Part shown: positions 11,090 through 21,503 of the stretch, piece by piece
How positions within the stretch are numbered: the stretch's first letter is position 1
How the letters are laid out: every line of letters starts with the position of its first letter
NCBI GenBank assembly: GCA_030247845.1
Contig: JAPDRP010000030.1
Span: 480,397 to 544,396, forward strand
Direction of reading: 5' to 3'
Source of the DNA: Coniosporium tulheliwenetii
Lineage: Eukaryota > Ascomycota > Dothideomycetes
DNA: 64,000 nucleotides
The notes under the pieces: model-generated
The model's input: the letters and a program-made list of their open reading frames with translations, nothing else
The model's database searches: none
What the model was told of the DNA's origin: nothing
Program-made: the position numbers and the translations under genes

Positions 11090-14000
11090 TTTTTTTTTTT
11101 TTTATATTCATAGGCTGTCCCAGCCGCCCTAGTGGCAGCTATGCAGCGTACAACTATAAATACAGGTATTCCCACTTCTTAGCTCCAGAAAGTCAGCCCT
11201 CCCTGCAAGGAATGTCCCGTCTGCAAACAAGCCATTCCTGCATAGCGTTGCCTCCCCGTATGCTTGAACCTGGTTAGCCCTCTACTAATAGCCTTTCTAG
11301 CCGTTCTGTATCCGTGTACTTGTCAGGCCTCTCGGCCTTCCTTTCCTTCTGTTTACCGAATTCGCTCGTCGACTTTATGTGTTAGATACTGTGGTCGGGA
11401 CTGCTTGGAATTGCCCGAGTAACCCCGTCCTGAGTAGCATCTTTGCTGCTTGTACTGCCATTGACGATTTACAGAGAATGCTCTTGATGTCCACACATGG
11501 TTGTTTGCCTGCCCACATCTCCTCTCGTTCCTCTATCCAGTTCCTACATTCGAGCAGGATATGTCGTACTGTTTGTGGTCCGCGATCGCACTGGCACTGG
11601 TCGGTGTCGGCTTTGTTGATAGCGTAGAGGTATGCTCGGAGGCCGATCTTGCCGGTGCGCATCTGGGTAATCACCGAGCTGATGGCCCGGTGCATCCCTT
11701 TATGCTTGTCGAGTGTCGCTTTTCCTGGTCGTACCCCGAGCTTGTACAGCTCTCTGCCGTGCTTGGCCGTGTCCCACGCCATCGTCCACTCGCCTTGCAT
11801 GGCTTGACGGATGGTGAGTTTTGTGGTTGCCATCAGGGTCCGTAGCGTGTCGGTCTCAATTTGTGGTCCGCAGCGTGCTCCTGTGACTGAGTCGTATCCG
11901 GCGGCTTCCTTTGCCGCTTGGTCTGCCGCCTCGTTGCCAGGCACGCCGACATGTGCTGGAACCCAGCGGAACTGTAGCTCCCATCCTTGGCTTCGAAGGT
12001 TATCCAGCTCCTGGATGGCCTCCGTCAAGAGATACTGCCCCGACGGAGTCTTGGGGTTCTGTAGAGCTTGAATAGCGGCTTGGTTGTCGGTGAAGATGGC
12101 GCTCTTTCCGGGAGCGGTGCTGGTTGCATGCACGTCACGCAATACTTGCAGTGCCAATACTATTCCCTTCAGCTCCGCCGCGTAGACTGTTGAGGCTTTG
12201 GATGGGCCCATATACTCTAGACGCTTCGCGTTGACGCCATGGATCCGGAGCTCAGGTGCGATGGCGGCGGCACCTACATGGCCGTTGATGCCGCTACCAT
12301 CGGTGTAGATGCGTATTATTCCTGGCTCCACCGCATCATGCTCCTCGATGGCCTCGTCGGCAGATCCGGCGATTCGGACGAATGGTGGGGTCCACCACGG
12401 CGGCACTATGTGTGGCTGGCGTTCCTCGAAGCGGTTGAGGTTCACCTTGTATTTCCTTTCCAAAATGCTCGAGAGTTGGTCCAGAGGGCTCTTTACGTTG
12501 GTTCCAGCTGAGGCCATGTCGCCATAGAGTGGGCTAGTCCTGATGCGCATCGCACTCTCCAGGGCCGTTTGCTCGATCTGTTGTTGCGCGGGGAGCAGAT
12601 GCGCTTCCACATCCACCGCTGCTCCAGCCGTAGTCCGGAAAGCGCCCGTTATTATCTGGGCCGCTCGTCTCTGAACCTTCATGACAGCGTTCACCATGGA
12701 GCTGCCTCTACCGGTGCGGCTGCTGCCGGGGATGTGCCAAGCGGAGCAGCCATAGAGCATCTGAGGTATGATCATTGCTCTGTAGACCTGTCGGAGGTTG
12801 ACGAGTCCAGTACCCCACGTCGACGACGCCAGGGCCGATAGGGCTGAGAGCCGCTTTGTAGCGCCTGCTTCCACCTTCTCTCGATGGTAGTCCCAGCGGA
12901 GTCTGGTGTCCATTTGGATGCCCAGATAACGGCAGGACGGTGACGCGTTGATCGTGGCATGCGGCAGGCGGAGAGCATGCGTGCAGTTCATTTTCGGGTC
13001 TCTGGTGAAGTGGATGAGTTCGTACTTGGCGGGTGCGAACTGGGACCCATGCTTCGCTGCCCATCTTTCCGCCCTTCGGTGGATGCCCTTGAGGGTCTTG
13101 CAATTGCGTTGGGCGCTTGGACCCACTGCCAGGATTGATACGTCGTCGATGTACCCGACTGCCTCTGTGTCTTCTGTTTTGCATGCCTCGATGAGGTCCG
13201 CGTTGTAGAAGAGGTAGAGAATTGGCGAAACGGGTGATCCTTGTGGAATTCCCGTTTGAATGGGCGCCGAGGGCGCCGTGTACTCCTGCAGTTTGAGTGT
13301 GGTGGATCTGTCACGTAGGAACGACTCTGTCCAGCGCACTATGTTCTGGCTGACCCGCCGTTTCCGGAGGTTGTGGAGAAGCCGTTCTCGAGACACATTA
13401 TCGTATGCTCCGGACACGTCGAGCAGCAGTAGAGAGGCTACCTTGCCTTCCGCCCATGCTTCGTGTATTCGCTGGAGTAGGAAATGCATTGCGTGCTCCG
13501 TCGAGGCGAGTTTCCGACCTCCAGTGTGTCGGCTGGGAAGTAATTGATGAATGTCAGCGAGATACGCAAGCCGGTTGGCAATGATAGCCTCCATTGCCTT
13601 CCCCAGGGTACTGAGGAGGGCAATGGGTCTATATGCTTTGGGCTGCGCATAGTCGTCTTTCCCTGGCTTGCGTAGGACTACTGTGACCGATTCCTTGAAG
13701 TGCGTAGGGCAGTAGCCCTGCCGAAGGCACGCGTTGAAGAGCACGCAGAGGGCTGGGAGCAGGATGTCGAGCGTCTGGTGCAGCACTCCATTGGTGATGC
13801 CATCGATGCCAGGAGCCTTGTTCGGGGCCGCCCTATACACTGCTCTCTCGATCTCAGGCACGGTTATGTCCGGGCACTCGATTGAGGGTGGATATTCGTA
13901 TCCTTCAACGTCTGAGAGGTCCGCTTGACATGGAGGCGGAAAGAAGGACTGTCGTAGCACCTGGGCCTTTTCTTCAGGCTGCTGAGCAAGCTCTCCGTCT

Positions 14001-17000
14001 GGTTTGGCTAGCGCTGGGGTGCATGCTGCCGCCGTATTGTGCCTGTTCTTGGCCCATTTGACCAGGTTCCACAGACCCTGCTGTGATGAGGATGCCTTCT
14101 CTACTCTTTCGCGGTGGGTGTTACGGAGGAGCTTTTGAATATGCCGACCTTTCCTGTTGCGCGCCTGGCGGTAAACCTCGTAGTCGTCTTCTTGCCTTGT
14201 TCGCTGCCACGTTCGTCGGAGTTGCTGAACTTCTGTGCAGATGTCTCTGCACTCCTGGTTAAACCCTGCAATGGACCGAGGGGATGGGTTGGACCACGGG
14301 GTTGACGCCTCGATACCCGCATCCAGTGCGTTGATGATCGAAGAGACAAGTCCATCAATGCTATCTTTGTCGTTCAGTTCTGTCATATCACATAACTGTG
14401 GGAGGCATTGTTCGACGGTCTGTCGGAGTTTTGTTACGTCAGTCTTCGACCATAGGCGCTTCCTAAGTAAGGTCGCCGGTTTCCAGTTCCAATCAATCGC
14501 CAGGGCAATTGGGAGGTGGTCGGAGTCGCAATCCAGGTTCCTGTCGATCCTGCAGTGGATCACATGGGATGCCACATCCCCCGTGGCAAAGGTCAGGTCA
14601 ATCGTTGTTTCCCCACCTTTCCACCGGTGGGTCGGGGTGCCTGGTACTGTGAGCAGCTGTAGGCCAAATTCCTCTATAACTGCGAGTAAGGGCTGGGCAC
14701 TCGGTCCATGTCCTGCGCGTCGGTGTTCTGCAGACCATAGAGGGTGGTGGAGGTTGAAGTCGCCAAGTACGACGGTATCGCTGTTTGGGTCTAGTTCCCG
14801 GATGGCTTCGGCTAATGTGGAGAGCGTGTCGGTTGCCACCTCGTTGTATACGTTGAAGATCTGTATCGGTTTGCCAGAGCGTGGATTCCCTATCTTTAGG
14901 GAGATGATGTCCTTGGTGGTGTACGAGACACTCCACGTGCCAGGATCTATCCGTCTGTTGATGTAGAAACAGACTCTGGTGGCCGTGGTATCCAGGTAGG
15001 TTAGTTGAAAGTGTTCTTTAAGAGGGTGATAAGTCGTAGCGATGAAGGGGTTGCGCCAGGGCTCTTGGATTGCCAGGACGTCGTAATCGAGCACTCGAGG
15101 GTCCCGAAATAGGCTGGCGAGAACGACATCTCTCGACTTTTGCACATTGTACTGCAAGATACGTAACTGATGGCTTCCTAACATGACGGAGGCGTCGCGT
15201 TAGGACTGTTTGCGAGGGACTGACTCCGGGTGGTGCGGGCTGTTCGTGCTGGTCGTGCTGGTCGTGCTGCGCAGGGTTTGCGAGTCCAGCCGGGAGTAAC
15301 TGAGCTACCTTTGCCCCGTGTCTCGAGGAGGACTGTCAAGTTCCGATCAACGTATTCCGCCCTCTTCCGGATGTGCTTGCGAAGCTCTGCGGCTGTAGGG
15401 AAGTCCTTGCCACAGTACATGCACATCTTCATGCACTGCGCGATCGTGAGCTCGGCATCTCTCGTCGGCCAATTGCTATAGACATCTTGATGAGAAGGGC
15501 ATCTGCACGCTTTGTAGATATTCCCTTGATCCGTACGGGTTTCTGTGGCCATGGAGGTCGGTGGAGATCTGTCAGTTTCAACGGTGTCGCGTAGCCAGTC
15601 CTCGTTGTAATCGTCTGCCAAGCCGGCCAGCCATGCGTCCGCTTGTTGCAGGTCAAACTCTTCCTGTATCTCCTCAAGGGGGTACGCAGGTGGCTGGATT
15701 GACATTACGCTCCCTTGCGCCACATCAATGGTCTCCTGGTGCGTGGTTTCGTCTACTGCTGGCGCTACTGTGAATGATTGCTCCATTGCCGATGATCTCG
15801 GGTCGGTTGTAGGCTGTGGGTGTGCAGGCTCTTGTAGTTGCGTTGCTGGTGTCGTCGTGACTAGGTTGCCAGGCGGTGCCATGATTGCCAGGGTTGCCCG
15901 CGGTTCCTGAGGGCTATCCCTTGTCCGCATCGTGGGGGGCTCCGTGGTGGTGGCCGCTTGGTCCGGGGTTTCTGCGGCAGGAGTATCCGATATGGTGATG
16001 GTTCGATTGTTGGTGACGTTGCGTGCTTGGCGGCGTGTTGCTGGACCATTGTCGTCCTTGGTAGGCTCGTCCTTCGAGAAGACGGGCCAGTAGGTAAACC
16101 GGATCTGCTTGGCTTGCTCTACTCTACCCATCTCTTTCTTCCTTGCCGGGCAGGCATTGCTCCATGCTGTGTGGACACCTTTGCAGACTGTGCACCTAGG
16201 AGTAAAGCCTTCTACTCCCTTCTGGCCGCAGTTCTTGGTCTCGTGTAGTTCGGCGCAATAGCCACATGTCTGAGCTGCGTCGCATTGAGCGCCGATGTGA
16301 CCGTAATTGTAACAGCGGAAGCATTGCTTTATTCTGCAGGCACGGTCATAGAGCTGGCAGATGTGGATCTGTCCGTCCCATGCCATTCCTGTGTAGATGA
16401 TGGCGTTGGCCATTTCGGGGTCCTTGAACTCTACCACAATCGAGGATGCGCGCTTGAGGGGGATTCCCGAGTTAACCACCCTACGTATGAGATTTCGGCC
16501 TTAGGGATGACAGTGTGGTTGTCTGCGAGTATGTGTTGGATGGTTGCTTTCTGGTTTTTAACGTTGATGGAATTCGTGGAGATGCCGTGGACGATGACTC
16601 CGTAGGTCGGCACAATAAGTTCTGCGTGTTCTCCAAGACCGCTGATCCACCCTCTGTTTTCCTTGAGTTTCGTGGCTTCCGCTGTGGAGGATGTAAAGAT
16701 CTGTATGTCGCCGCTCTTGAGTTGGTGCGCAGCTACTATCTCCACTGACTCGGTGTCTGTATTTTCCCGAATTGACGCTTCTACTTTGTGTTTTATCATG
16801 ACTGCAGATAGCGTTCGGAATCTCTGAGAAATCCCGTGATCCTTGAGCTTGACGGTTATTGCTCTGTCTTTGTATGCTGTGACTGTGGGCTGAGTCTTGG
16901 TGGAACGCGCGTTTTGTGGGATTGGCGGCGGTATGGGATGAGGGCCTTTGACCTGTGCTGCTACCTGCGCCCAGGTTGCAGCTGTGGCTCTGCCGCCACT

Positions 17001-17290
17001 GAAGTTGGCTGAGTTCAGCGGGGCGGTACTTGTTCCCACGGAGTTTTTGATGACCGAGACGTCTCGTTGAATGTTCTGCGTGCACTTGGCGGTATCCTGG
17101 ATGTGGTGGAGGATCTCGCTTATTGCAGGCTGCTGGAGCACCTTGCCTGCGAGCGCAATGGTGGATGCAATGAATGAGTGCACTATGTTCCATGGCACTT
17201 GATTCTGCCTGCCTCTGTCTACGGCCTGCAATTGGTTGCATGCTTCTCTGAGGTATGCGGCGTGCTCGTTGATGTGTTCTGGGCCATTCC
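11090..17290 (-). mobile_element. Tad1-like LINE with intact ORF2
   Basis: It runs leftward. The 3' end is a 14-base T run (plus strand 11090-11103) next to the same 3' untranslated sequence as the other LINE (CTAGGGCGGCTGGGACAGCC). Two ORFs precede it: a Gag-like ORF1 with zinc knuckles and ORF2. The 5' boundary is placed at the CCTRGGAA cluster near 17287, where ORF1 similarity ends, and is approximate. No target-site duplication could be identified with confidence. Confidence 0.87.
11375..15184 (-). CDS. LINE ORF2 polyprotein (endonuclease, reverse transcriptase, RNase H), intact
   Basis: A single frame of 1269 residues. The N-terminus is an APE-type endonuclease (LRILQYNVQKSRD, AIQEPWR, DFNLHHPLW, CDSDHLPIA), about residues 8-230. 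The central part is a reverse transcriptase with KAYRPIALLSTLGK, DVSGAYDNV, GIPQGSPVSP and the catalytic GYIDDVS. An RNase H domain follows (YTDGSGING, YAAELKG, FTDNQAA, WVPAHVGVPGNEAAD), which is a hallmark of the Tad1/I group. A Cys/His cluster lies near residue 1190. All the catalytic motifs I can check are present, so the protein could be functional. It nicks target DNA and primes reverse transcription there. The start ATG overlaps the ORF1 stop in ATGTTAG, suggesting translation by termination and re-initiation. Confidence 0.94.
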   Translation of the reverse strand: MLGSHQLRILQYNVQKSRDVVLASLFRDPRVLDYDVLAIQEPWRNPFIATTYHPLKEHFQLTYLDTTATRVCFYINRRIDPGTWSVSYTTKDIISLKIGNPRSGKPIQIFNVYNEVATDTLSTLAEAIRELDPNSDTVVLGDFNLHHPLWSAEHRRAGHGPSAQPLLAVIEEFGLQLLTVPGTPTHRWKGGETTIDLTFATGDVASHVIHCRIDRNLDCDSDHLPIALAIDWNWKPATLLRKRLWSKTDVTKLRQTVEQCLPQLCDMTELNDKDSIDGLVSSIINALDAGIEASTPWSNPSPRSIAGFNQECRDICTEVQQLRRTWQRTRQEDDYEVYRQARNRKGRHIQKLLRNTHRERVEKASSSQQGLWNLVKWAKNRHNTAAACTPALAKPDGELAQQPEEKAQVLRQSFFPPPCQADLSDVEGYEYPPSIECPDITVPEIERAVYRAAPNKAPGIDGITNGVLHQTLDILLPALCVLFNACLRQGYCPTHFKESVTVVLRKPGKDDYAQPKAYRPIALLSTLGKAMEAIIANRLAYLADIHQLLPSRHTGGRKLASTEHAMHFLLQRIHEAWAEGKVASLLLLDVSGAYDNVSRERLLHNLRKRRVSQNIVRWTESFLRDRSTTLKLQEYTAPSAPIQTGIPQGSPVSPILYLFYNADLIEACKTEDTEAVGYIDDVSILAVGPSAQRNCKTLKGIHRRAERWAAKHGSQFAPAKYELIHFTRDPKMNCTHALRLPHATINASPSCRYLGIQMDTRLRWDYHREKVEAGATKRLSALSALASSTWGTGLVNLRQVYRAMIIPQMLYGCSAWHIPGSSRTGRGSSMVNAVMKVQRRAAQIITGAFRTTAGAAVDVEAHLLPAQQQIEQTALESAMRIRTSPLYGDMASAGTNVKSPLDQLSSILERKYKVNLNRFEERQPHIVPPWWTPPFVRIAGSADEAIEEHDAVEPGIIRIYTDGSGINGHVGAAAIAPELRIHGVNAKRLEYMGPSKASTVYAAELKGIVLALQVLRDVHATSTAPGKSAIFTDNQAAIQALQNPKTPSGQYLLTEAIQELDNLRSQGWELQFRWVPAHVGVPGNEAADQAAKEAAGYDSVTGARCGPQIETDTLRTLMATTKLTIRQAMQGEWTMAWDTAKHGRELYKLGVRPGKATLDKHKGMHRAISSVITQMRTGKIGLRAYLYAINKADTDQCQCDRGPQTVRHILLECRNWIEEREEMWAGKQPCVDIKSILCKSSMAVQAAKMLLRTGLLGQFQAVPTTVSNT

Positions 17291-17369
17291 TAGGAAACGT
17301 TTGTTCCCAGGAATCGTTTGTTCCCAGGAAAAGTTTCCTGGGAAATCCCTTCGGATCAGCGACTCGCAC
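15178..17369 (-). pseudogene. LINE ORF1 (Gag-like, zinc-knuckle) with one frameshift
   Basis: Two overlapping frames make one protein. The upstream frame (to about 16450) has a helical N-terminus and a region resembling Gag RNA-binding modules. The downstream frame (from about 16479) begins GIPLKRASSIVVEF and carries CCHC-type knuckles: CFRCYNYGHIGAQC, CGYCAELHETKNC and CTVCKGVHTAWSNAC. The frames meet near 16470, where one base seems to be missing after SYVG. The C-terminus is Ala/Arg/Thr-rich. The open frame extends past 17290 into the palindrome cluster without an ATG, so the true start is probably lost. ORF1 proteins bind the element RNA to form the transposition particle; with the frameshift this copy would need complementation. 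Confidence 0.82.
17287..17347. repeat. Second CCTRGGAA palindrome cluster
   Basis: Four copies of TTCCTAGGAA, TTCCCAGGAA (twice) and TTCCTGGGAA in 60 bases at the 5' edge of the minus-strand LINE, matching the cluster at 10935-11036. Confidence 0.65.
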
Positions 17370-17937
17370 AAGGAATTTGGAGGGGCATCAACAAACAGCC
17401 GTGCGGCCCTTCTTTCGTGATGACGGCTTGGGGCCGAGCAAAAGCCGACGAGGCTGCTACAATAACCTTTGGCCCAGTCTCGCAAGCCTTTCGCCAAATG
17501 CTGCAGATAGCGAGGGGCAAGGCGGCGTGGAACATCCCAGCCGTCGCATGGAAGAGGCCGGCATGAACGCCTGAGCGGTGCTATTAGTACACGAAAACGC
17601 GACCAGATTGAACACCGTTGGGAGTGGCATCAACAGGTCGAGAGCTTTAGGGAGGCTTTTAAGGTGGGAGATGCAGCGCAGAGATCGCTATTGGCTGAGA
17701 ACTCCAGAAGGCAAGAAATATGCGCGCAGCAGATACTAGAGAATTCTGCTTTGTGAGGCACAGGCACCGTACATTAGGTTCTAGAGTTCCCCCGTTGTAT
17801 CGCAGTGTATTCGTTAAAGCTTCTTGATTCAAGCGGGTTGTAAAAGCTACATCTTCTTTGTACATGACCAAATTGAAACTGTTCAAACTGAAAGGTCTAA
17901 TCAATGTAGCCAAGATATCCATTATGGTATTATAAAT

Positions 17938-18180
17938 TCGGACGTTGTCAAAATCGTCGGAGCTGTCGAAGCTGTCCAAACTGTCAGAGTTGTCAGAGCT
18001 GTCAGAGCTGTAAAAGCTAGTAAAGCTGTTAGAACTTGCTGAAGCTGTCGCAATCGTCAAGGTCGCTGAAACTGCCCAAACCATCAAACTCGTTGAAACG
18101 GTTGAGGCTGTCGAAACTGTTAAGATTGTCCATGTTGTTAAAGTTGTCAAAGTTGTTAATATTGTCAAGATCGTCAAGGA
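17938..18180. repeat. Degenerate 9-bp minisatellite
   Basis: About 26 units close to RAAGCTGTC (for example AGAGTTGTC, AGAGCTGTC, GAAACTGTT). The period is a multiple of three, so it stays open on both strands. Units differ from one another, so the array is old. Confidence 0.75.
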
Positions 18181-18192
18181 TCATACATTCAA

Positions 18193-18212
18193 CTTAGTGT
18201 TGGCAAGAAATG
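18193..18212. repeat. Solitary terminus related to the 270-bp palindromic MITE
   Basis: AGTGTTGGCAAGAAATGAAA matches the outermost 20 bases of the MITE at 42423-42692. The following CGTTTCATCGTGAAATGAAATC is only loosely similar, and no opposite end (CTTGCCAACACT) was found before the piggyBac at 18341. Confidence 0.5.
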
Positions 18213-18463
18213 AAACGTTTCATCGTGAAATGAAATCAAAGAGATGAAATTGCAATGAAACGAAACTGAGATCGAGGCCTGAAATAATTGACATTTCAAG
18301 GAGCCTTAGTAAGCTGTATATAGGCCCCTGGATGTGGTATCCCATCGGCTGGTTGTGTGATTCAAAGTGGTCCGTGCACTCATGGTCTTGGCACTACCCC
18401 ACAACTTCTCCACATGCCCATACCATTTACTAAGTCGTCCAAATAAAGTTATTTTTCAACGCT

Positions 18464-20559
18464 ATGGGCAGAACACGTACTACTACCGATATAGATCATG
18501 AACTTGACACCCAAGAATCATCTCAGCGACGTAAGAAGCCTCGACGAGCGCCGCCCGAGCCATGGCAACTACCTCAATACGAGCCGATGCATATTGAGCC
18601 CATCAGCAACTGGCACAGCCAATCCAACCTCCCTAAACACGTCAATCCCGCTCATCCATACGAGATATTCGAGCTATTCATTACAGAGGACGTTCTCGAG
18701 ACTCTGGCACGGCATACAAATGAGTACGCAGCACTCCATAGACAGCAGCCGCTCCAGCAGTATGCCAGGCCCTGGAAAGACACTACTCCAGCGGAGCTCA
18801 AGGCCTATATCGCAACCTATATTCATATGGGCTTGCGCCCTGAGCATGATGTAGCTGAATACTGGAATACAGAGCCCTTCAAGGGTCCTCTCCATCTGCT
18901 CGTTTCAAGCAATATTAGTCTTGTGAGATGGCAGCAGTTAGATCGATTCTTCCATATTGCTAAGCCACCTCAGCAGACACAGCAGGCAGAGCAGATACAG
19001 CAGAAAGAGTCTCCATTTGAGAAGGTCGAGCCATTAAATACAGTGCTACGGACAAAGGTCAAGCAGTACTGGAATCCTACTACTCATCTGGCTGTAGATG
19101 AGGGTATCCAGCGCTTTCAAGGCCGCGCGAAGGAGACAGTCAAAATACCTTCAAAGCCCATACCAGAAGGCTTTAAGATTTGGTGCCTGGCCAACGATGG
19201 CTATATTCTGGATTGGCTCTACCACGCTAAAAGAACAGGGCCAATAGATCTGGGTGACTATTGGACTGAAGAACGCAGATTTCCTGCCACCCAAGCAGTG
19301 GTGATGGATCTATTGCTCCAGGCCAGTCTCCAGAGCGGCCATCACGTGGTCTGGCTGGACAACCTCTTTACCTCTGTACGGCTACTGTCCACTCTGCGTG
19401 AGCAAGGATTTGGTGCTGCTGGCACTGTTCGTACGACGAAGTCAAAGACTGAATGGCTAGCAGACACCGCTCCAGACACGGCTCCTCCAGACACACAGCA
19501 GACACAGCAGACACAGCAGACACAGCAGACACAGCAGACACAGCAGACACAACAGACACAGCAGTCGCAGCGCTCAAAAAAAGCCGCAAAACCTCAAGCT
19601 GAGCTCAACCGAGGACTTGAACCCGCGCTCGCAGAGCTGAAAACGGACTTTAGTGGTCAAATACCATGGGGAAAGCTCTATGGGTGTCTATCTGCGGACG
19701 GCAAAGTACTCCAATTCGCGTGGAAGGATCAAAACGTTGTTCTGTTCATGAGTACCGTCTCAAAGAGCCCACCAGACTTTGTCCAGAAGCTTAGAAAGAG
19801 GCCTGCTTGTACAGCTACCAATGCGAGAACCTCACGAGCAGTCTTTGGTAAGTGAGCTTGAGCCTCATCTATAGTACTAACGAGTCTACAGGTGACGAGG
19901 TGCTCAAAGAGCTCGAGATACCCGAGTTTATTGACCTGTATAACCACTTCATGAACGGTGTCGACAGAGCAGATCAACTGCGCGTCTACTACAATACTCA
20001 ACGTGTCCATTTGAAGTCCTGGAAGCCTCTCTGGCACTGGCTTCTTGATACTATAACTGTGAACAGCTATAAGCTCTCTTTCCACGCACAGCACTACGAC
20101 GATCAAGACCTTCCATGCGACCGCTACACTAAGCAACGACTCTTTCGTCGAGATCTCGCTCTCGCTCTATTCGAGCGCTCTGAGAGGCTCACCAACGCCC
20201 GGTACGATGGATCTATCGCCCTCGCAGATCTTGTATATCCAGCAGAGGAGGATGAGGAGCATATACTGTACGCGAAGGGCAAACTGAAACACTGCAAAGC
20301 GTGTGAGACGGTAGGTAGGAAGGCAAAGCCGCGGAGCAAGATATCTGACAAGGGCAGCACAGGCAGTACGGGTAGAACGCTTACAAGGAAGCCTCTTACG
20401 GAGCTCTCGGCGAATAGCCTTCGTCACAGCAAGCGTATGAGCAGCAGCAGGCCGCCTAAATCGAGCTCAGGCTGCTCGTTATGTGGAGTAGCGCTCTGTC
20501 GAAGCTTGAATTGCTGGACAGAGCACCTTGTATTAGCATGGCAAGCAGCCAGTAGATAG
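18464..20559 (+). CDS. piggyBac transposase (DDE_Tnp_1_7), one intron
   Basis: Two exons, 18464-19847 and 19892-20559, total 2052 nt: 683 residues. The 44-nt intron has GTAAGT, a perfect TACTAAC branch point and TACAG. Spliced codons give VFG-DEVLKELEIPEF, identical in layout to the other two copies, which lack the intron. The catalytic aspartates sit in LAVDEGIQRFQGR, HVVWLDNLFTS and NGVDRADQLRVYY, as in the piggyBac family. A C-terminal Cys/His cluster (CKAC, then CSLCGVALC and CWTEH) matches the usual DNA-binding ring-like domain. A (TQQ)n run interrupts the insertion loop after the second aspartate. No stop or frameshift is seen, so this copy may be active. It would excise and insert the element with precise repair. 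Confidence 0.92.
19493..19567 (+). repeat. In-frame 9-bp tandem repeat (ACACAGCAG)
   Basis: About eight units encoding Thr-Gln-Gln inside the piggyBac coding sequence. The other two piggyBac copies have only short Gln/Ser-rich stretches at the corresponding place. Confidence 0.88.
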
Positions 20560-20929
20560 ACGGCCTCATAATATTACCACTTCAAAGCTCAACACCACGC
20601 TAAAAGCTTCAAGTTATCCTATTTGGGCCTTATTTGAACGAAGCAAGCAGTTCTGGGCAAATCCGGAGCTCTGATTGGCTCGCTTATGAATCACACAGCT
20701 CACCAGCCGATGGGATAGAAGCTGGTGGTGGCGGCCTTCGCGGGTGAAGAATCAAAGCCTGCCCTGCAATTTAGATCCGGATAAGATAAGATTTGCTAAC
20801 CTGTCTGAACCCAAAGCTGCTTCGCGAACGCCTCAGAATTCGCGACGCGTACTCTCTCCTACCAACTACCCTTATTGTTTCACCAATCACACGCTTACTA
20901 TATAGCTTTTACTTACCCGAATCCTCGCA

Positions 20930-21503
20930 ATGGATTACTTTGCTATCAAGGACACCGAAACAACCACATCTGGCAGCCTTTCTGAGCTTGACAGCGCTCT
21001 GTTTGTTGACCACAATCAGCTAGCGGCACAGCCTGCAGAAGTGATCGAAGTTGACGATGACGAAGAGGGACTTAAAGACCTTCCACCCGAGCAACAACAC
21101 GCTCTTTATAGTCAGGCTTTGGAGCGTCGTTATCGCCGTAGAAGAACGCCTAAGATCGACGTTGTGAGGGCTAAGATGACATGGTCTCATAAGCGTAACA
21201 GGACTCTCACTGAGCCTGAAAGAGACGGCCATGGTCACAAATACTGGTACTGCAAACACTGCAAAGGCTACGGCACTACCAACCTTGTGAATGCTCGTCA
21301 ACACCTCGCTAGTTTTCATAACATTCTCATCGGAGAGGAGGCCTCAAAAGCTGAGCAAGAGAGGACTACTACTATCAACGCATTATTCGATGAGCAGCGA
21401 CGAAGTCAGCAGTCCAATGCCGATGAATGCTTTCGTAGACAGCTCAGAGCAATTGTCGACAAGACTATGGTTGAAAAGGCTCTTGTTACTCTCATCACTC
21501 GCC
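20930..21503 (+). pseudogene. hAT transposase N-terminal fragment (BED finger), cut by another hAT
   Basis: ATG-started frame with an acidic region, an arginine-rich patch, then a BED-like finger (YWYCKHC then ARQHLASFHN, about residues 105-127) and the FRRQLRAIVDKTMVEKALVTLIT block, which corresponds to the same block in the remnant at 1889-2737. At 21504 the frame enters the inverted terminus of the hAT element that follows, and the rest of the transposase is absent on the far side (25359 begins piggyBac sequence). Only the N-terminal fifth or so survives, so it is inactive. Confidence 0.75.

Larger units (their letters stand above)
17348..18340. other. Intergenic, repeat-containing
   Basis: No gene recognised. 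The 17659-18177 minus-strand frame is a low-complexity translation of a 9-bp repeat and not a credible protein. The stretch 17400-17650 is unrecognised. Confidence 0.5.
18341..20714 (+). mobile_element. piggyBac-like element, copy 1 (complete)
   Basis: Inverted termini CCCATCGGCTGG (18341) and CCAGCCGATGGG (ending 20714), with further similarity inside (TGTGTGATTCA on both sides). Flanking bases are TAT and ATA and not the expected TTAA, so the exact ends may lie a few bases further out. The same terminus occurs at 40288 in copy 2. Confidence 0.77.

Noticed and set aside
13260..14966. Plus-strand ORFs inside the minus-strand LINE
   Set aside because: They are shadows of the intact ORF2.
17659..18177. 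Minus-strand ORF of 172 residues (Thr/Leu/Ser-rich)
   Set aside because: It is a translation of the 9-bp minisatellite and has no domain.
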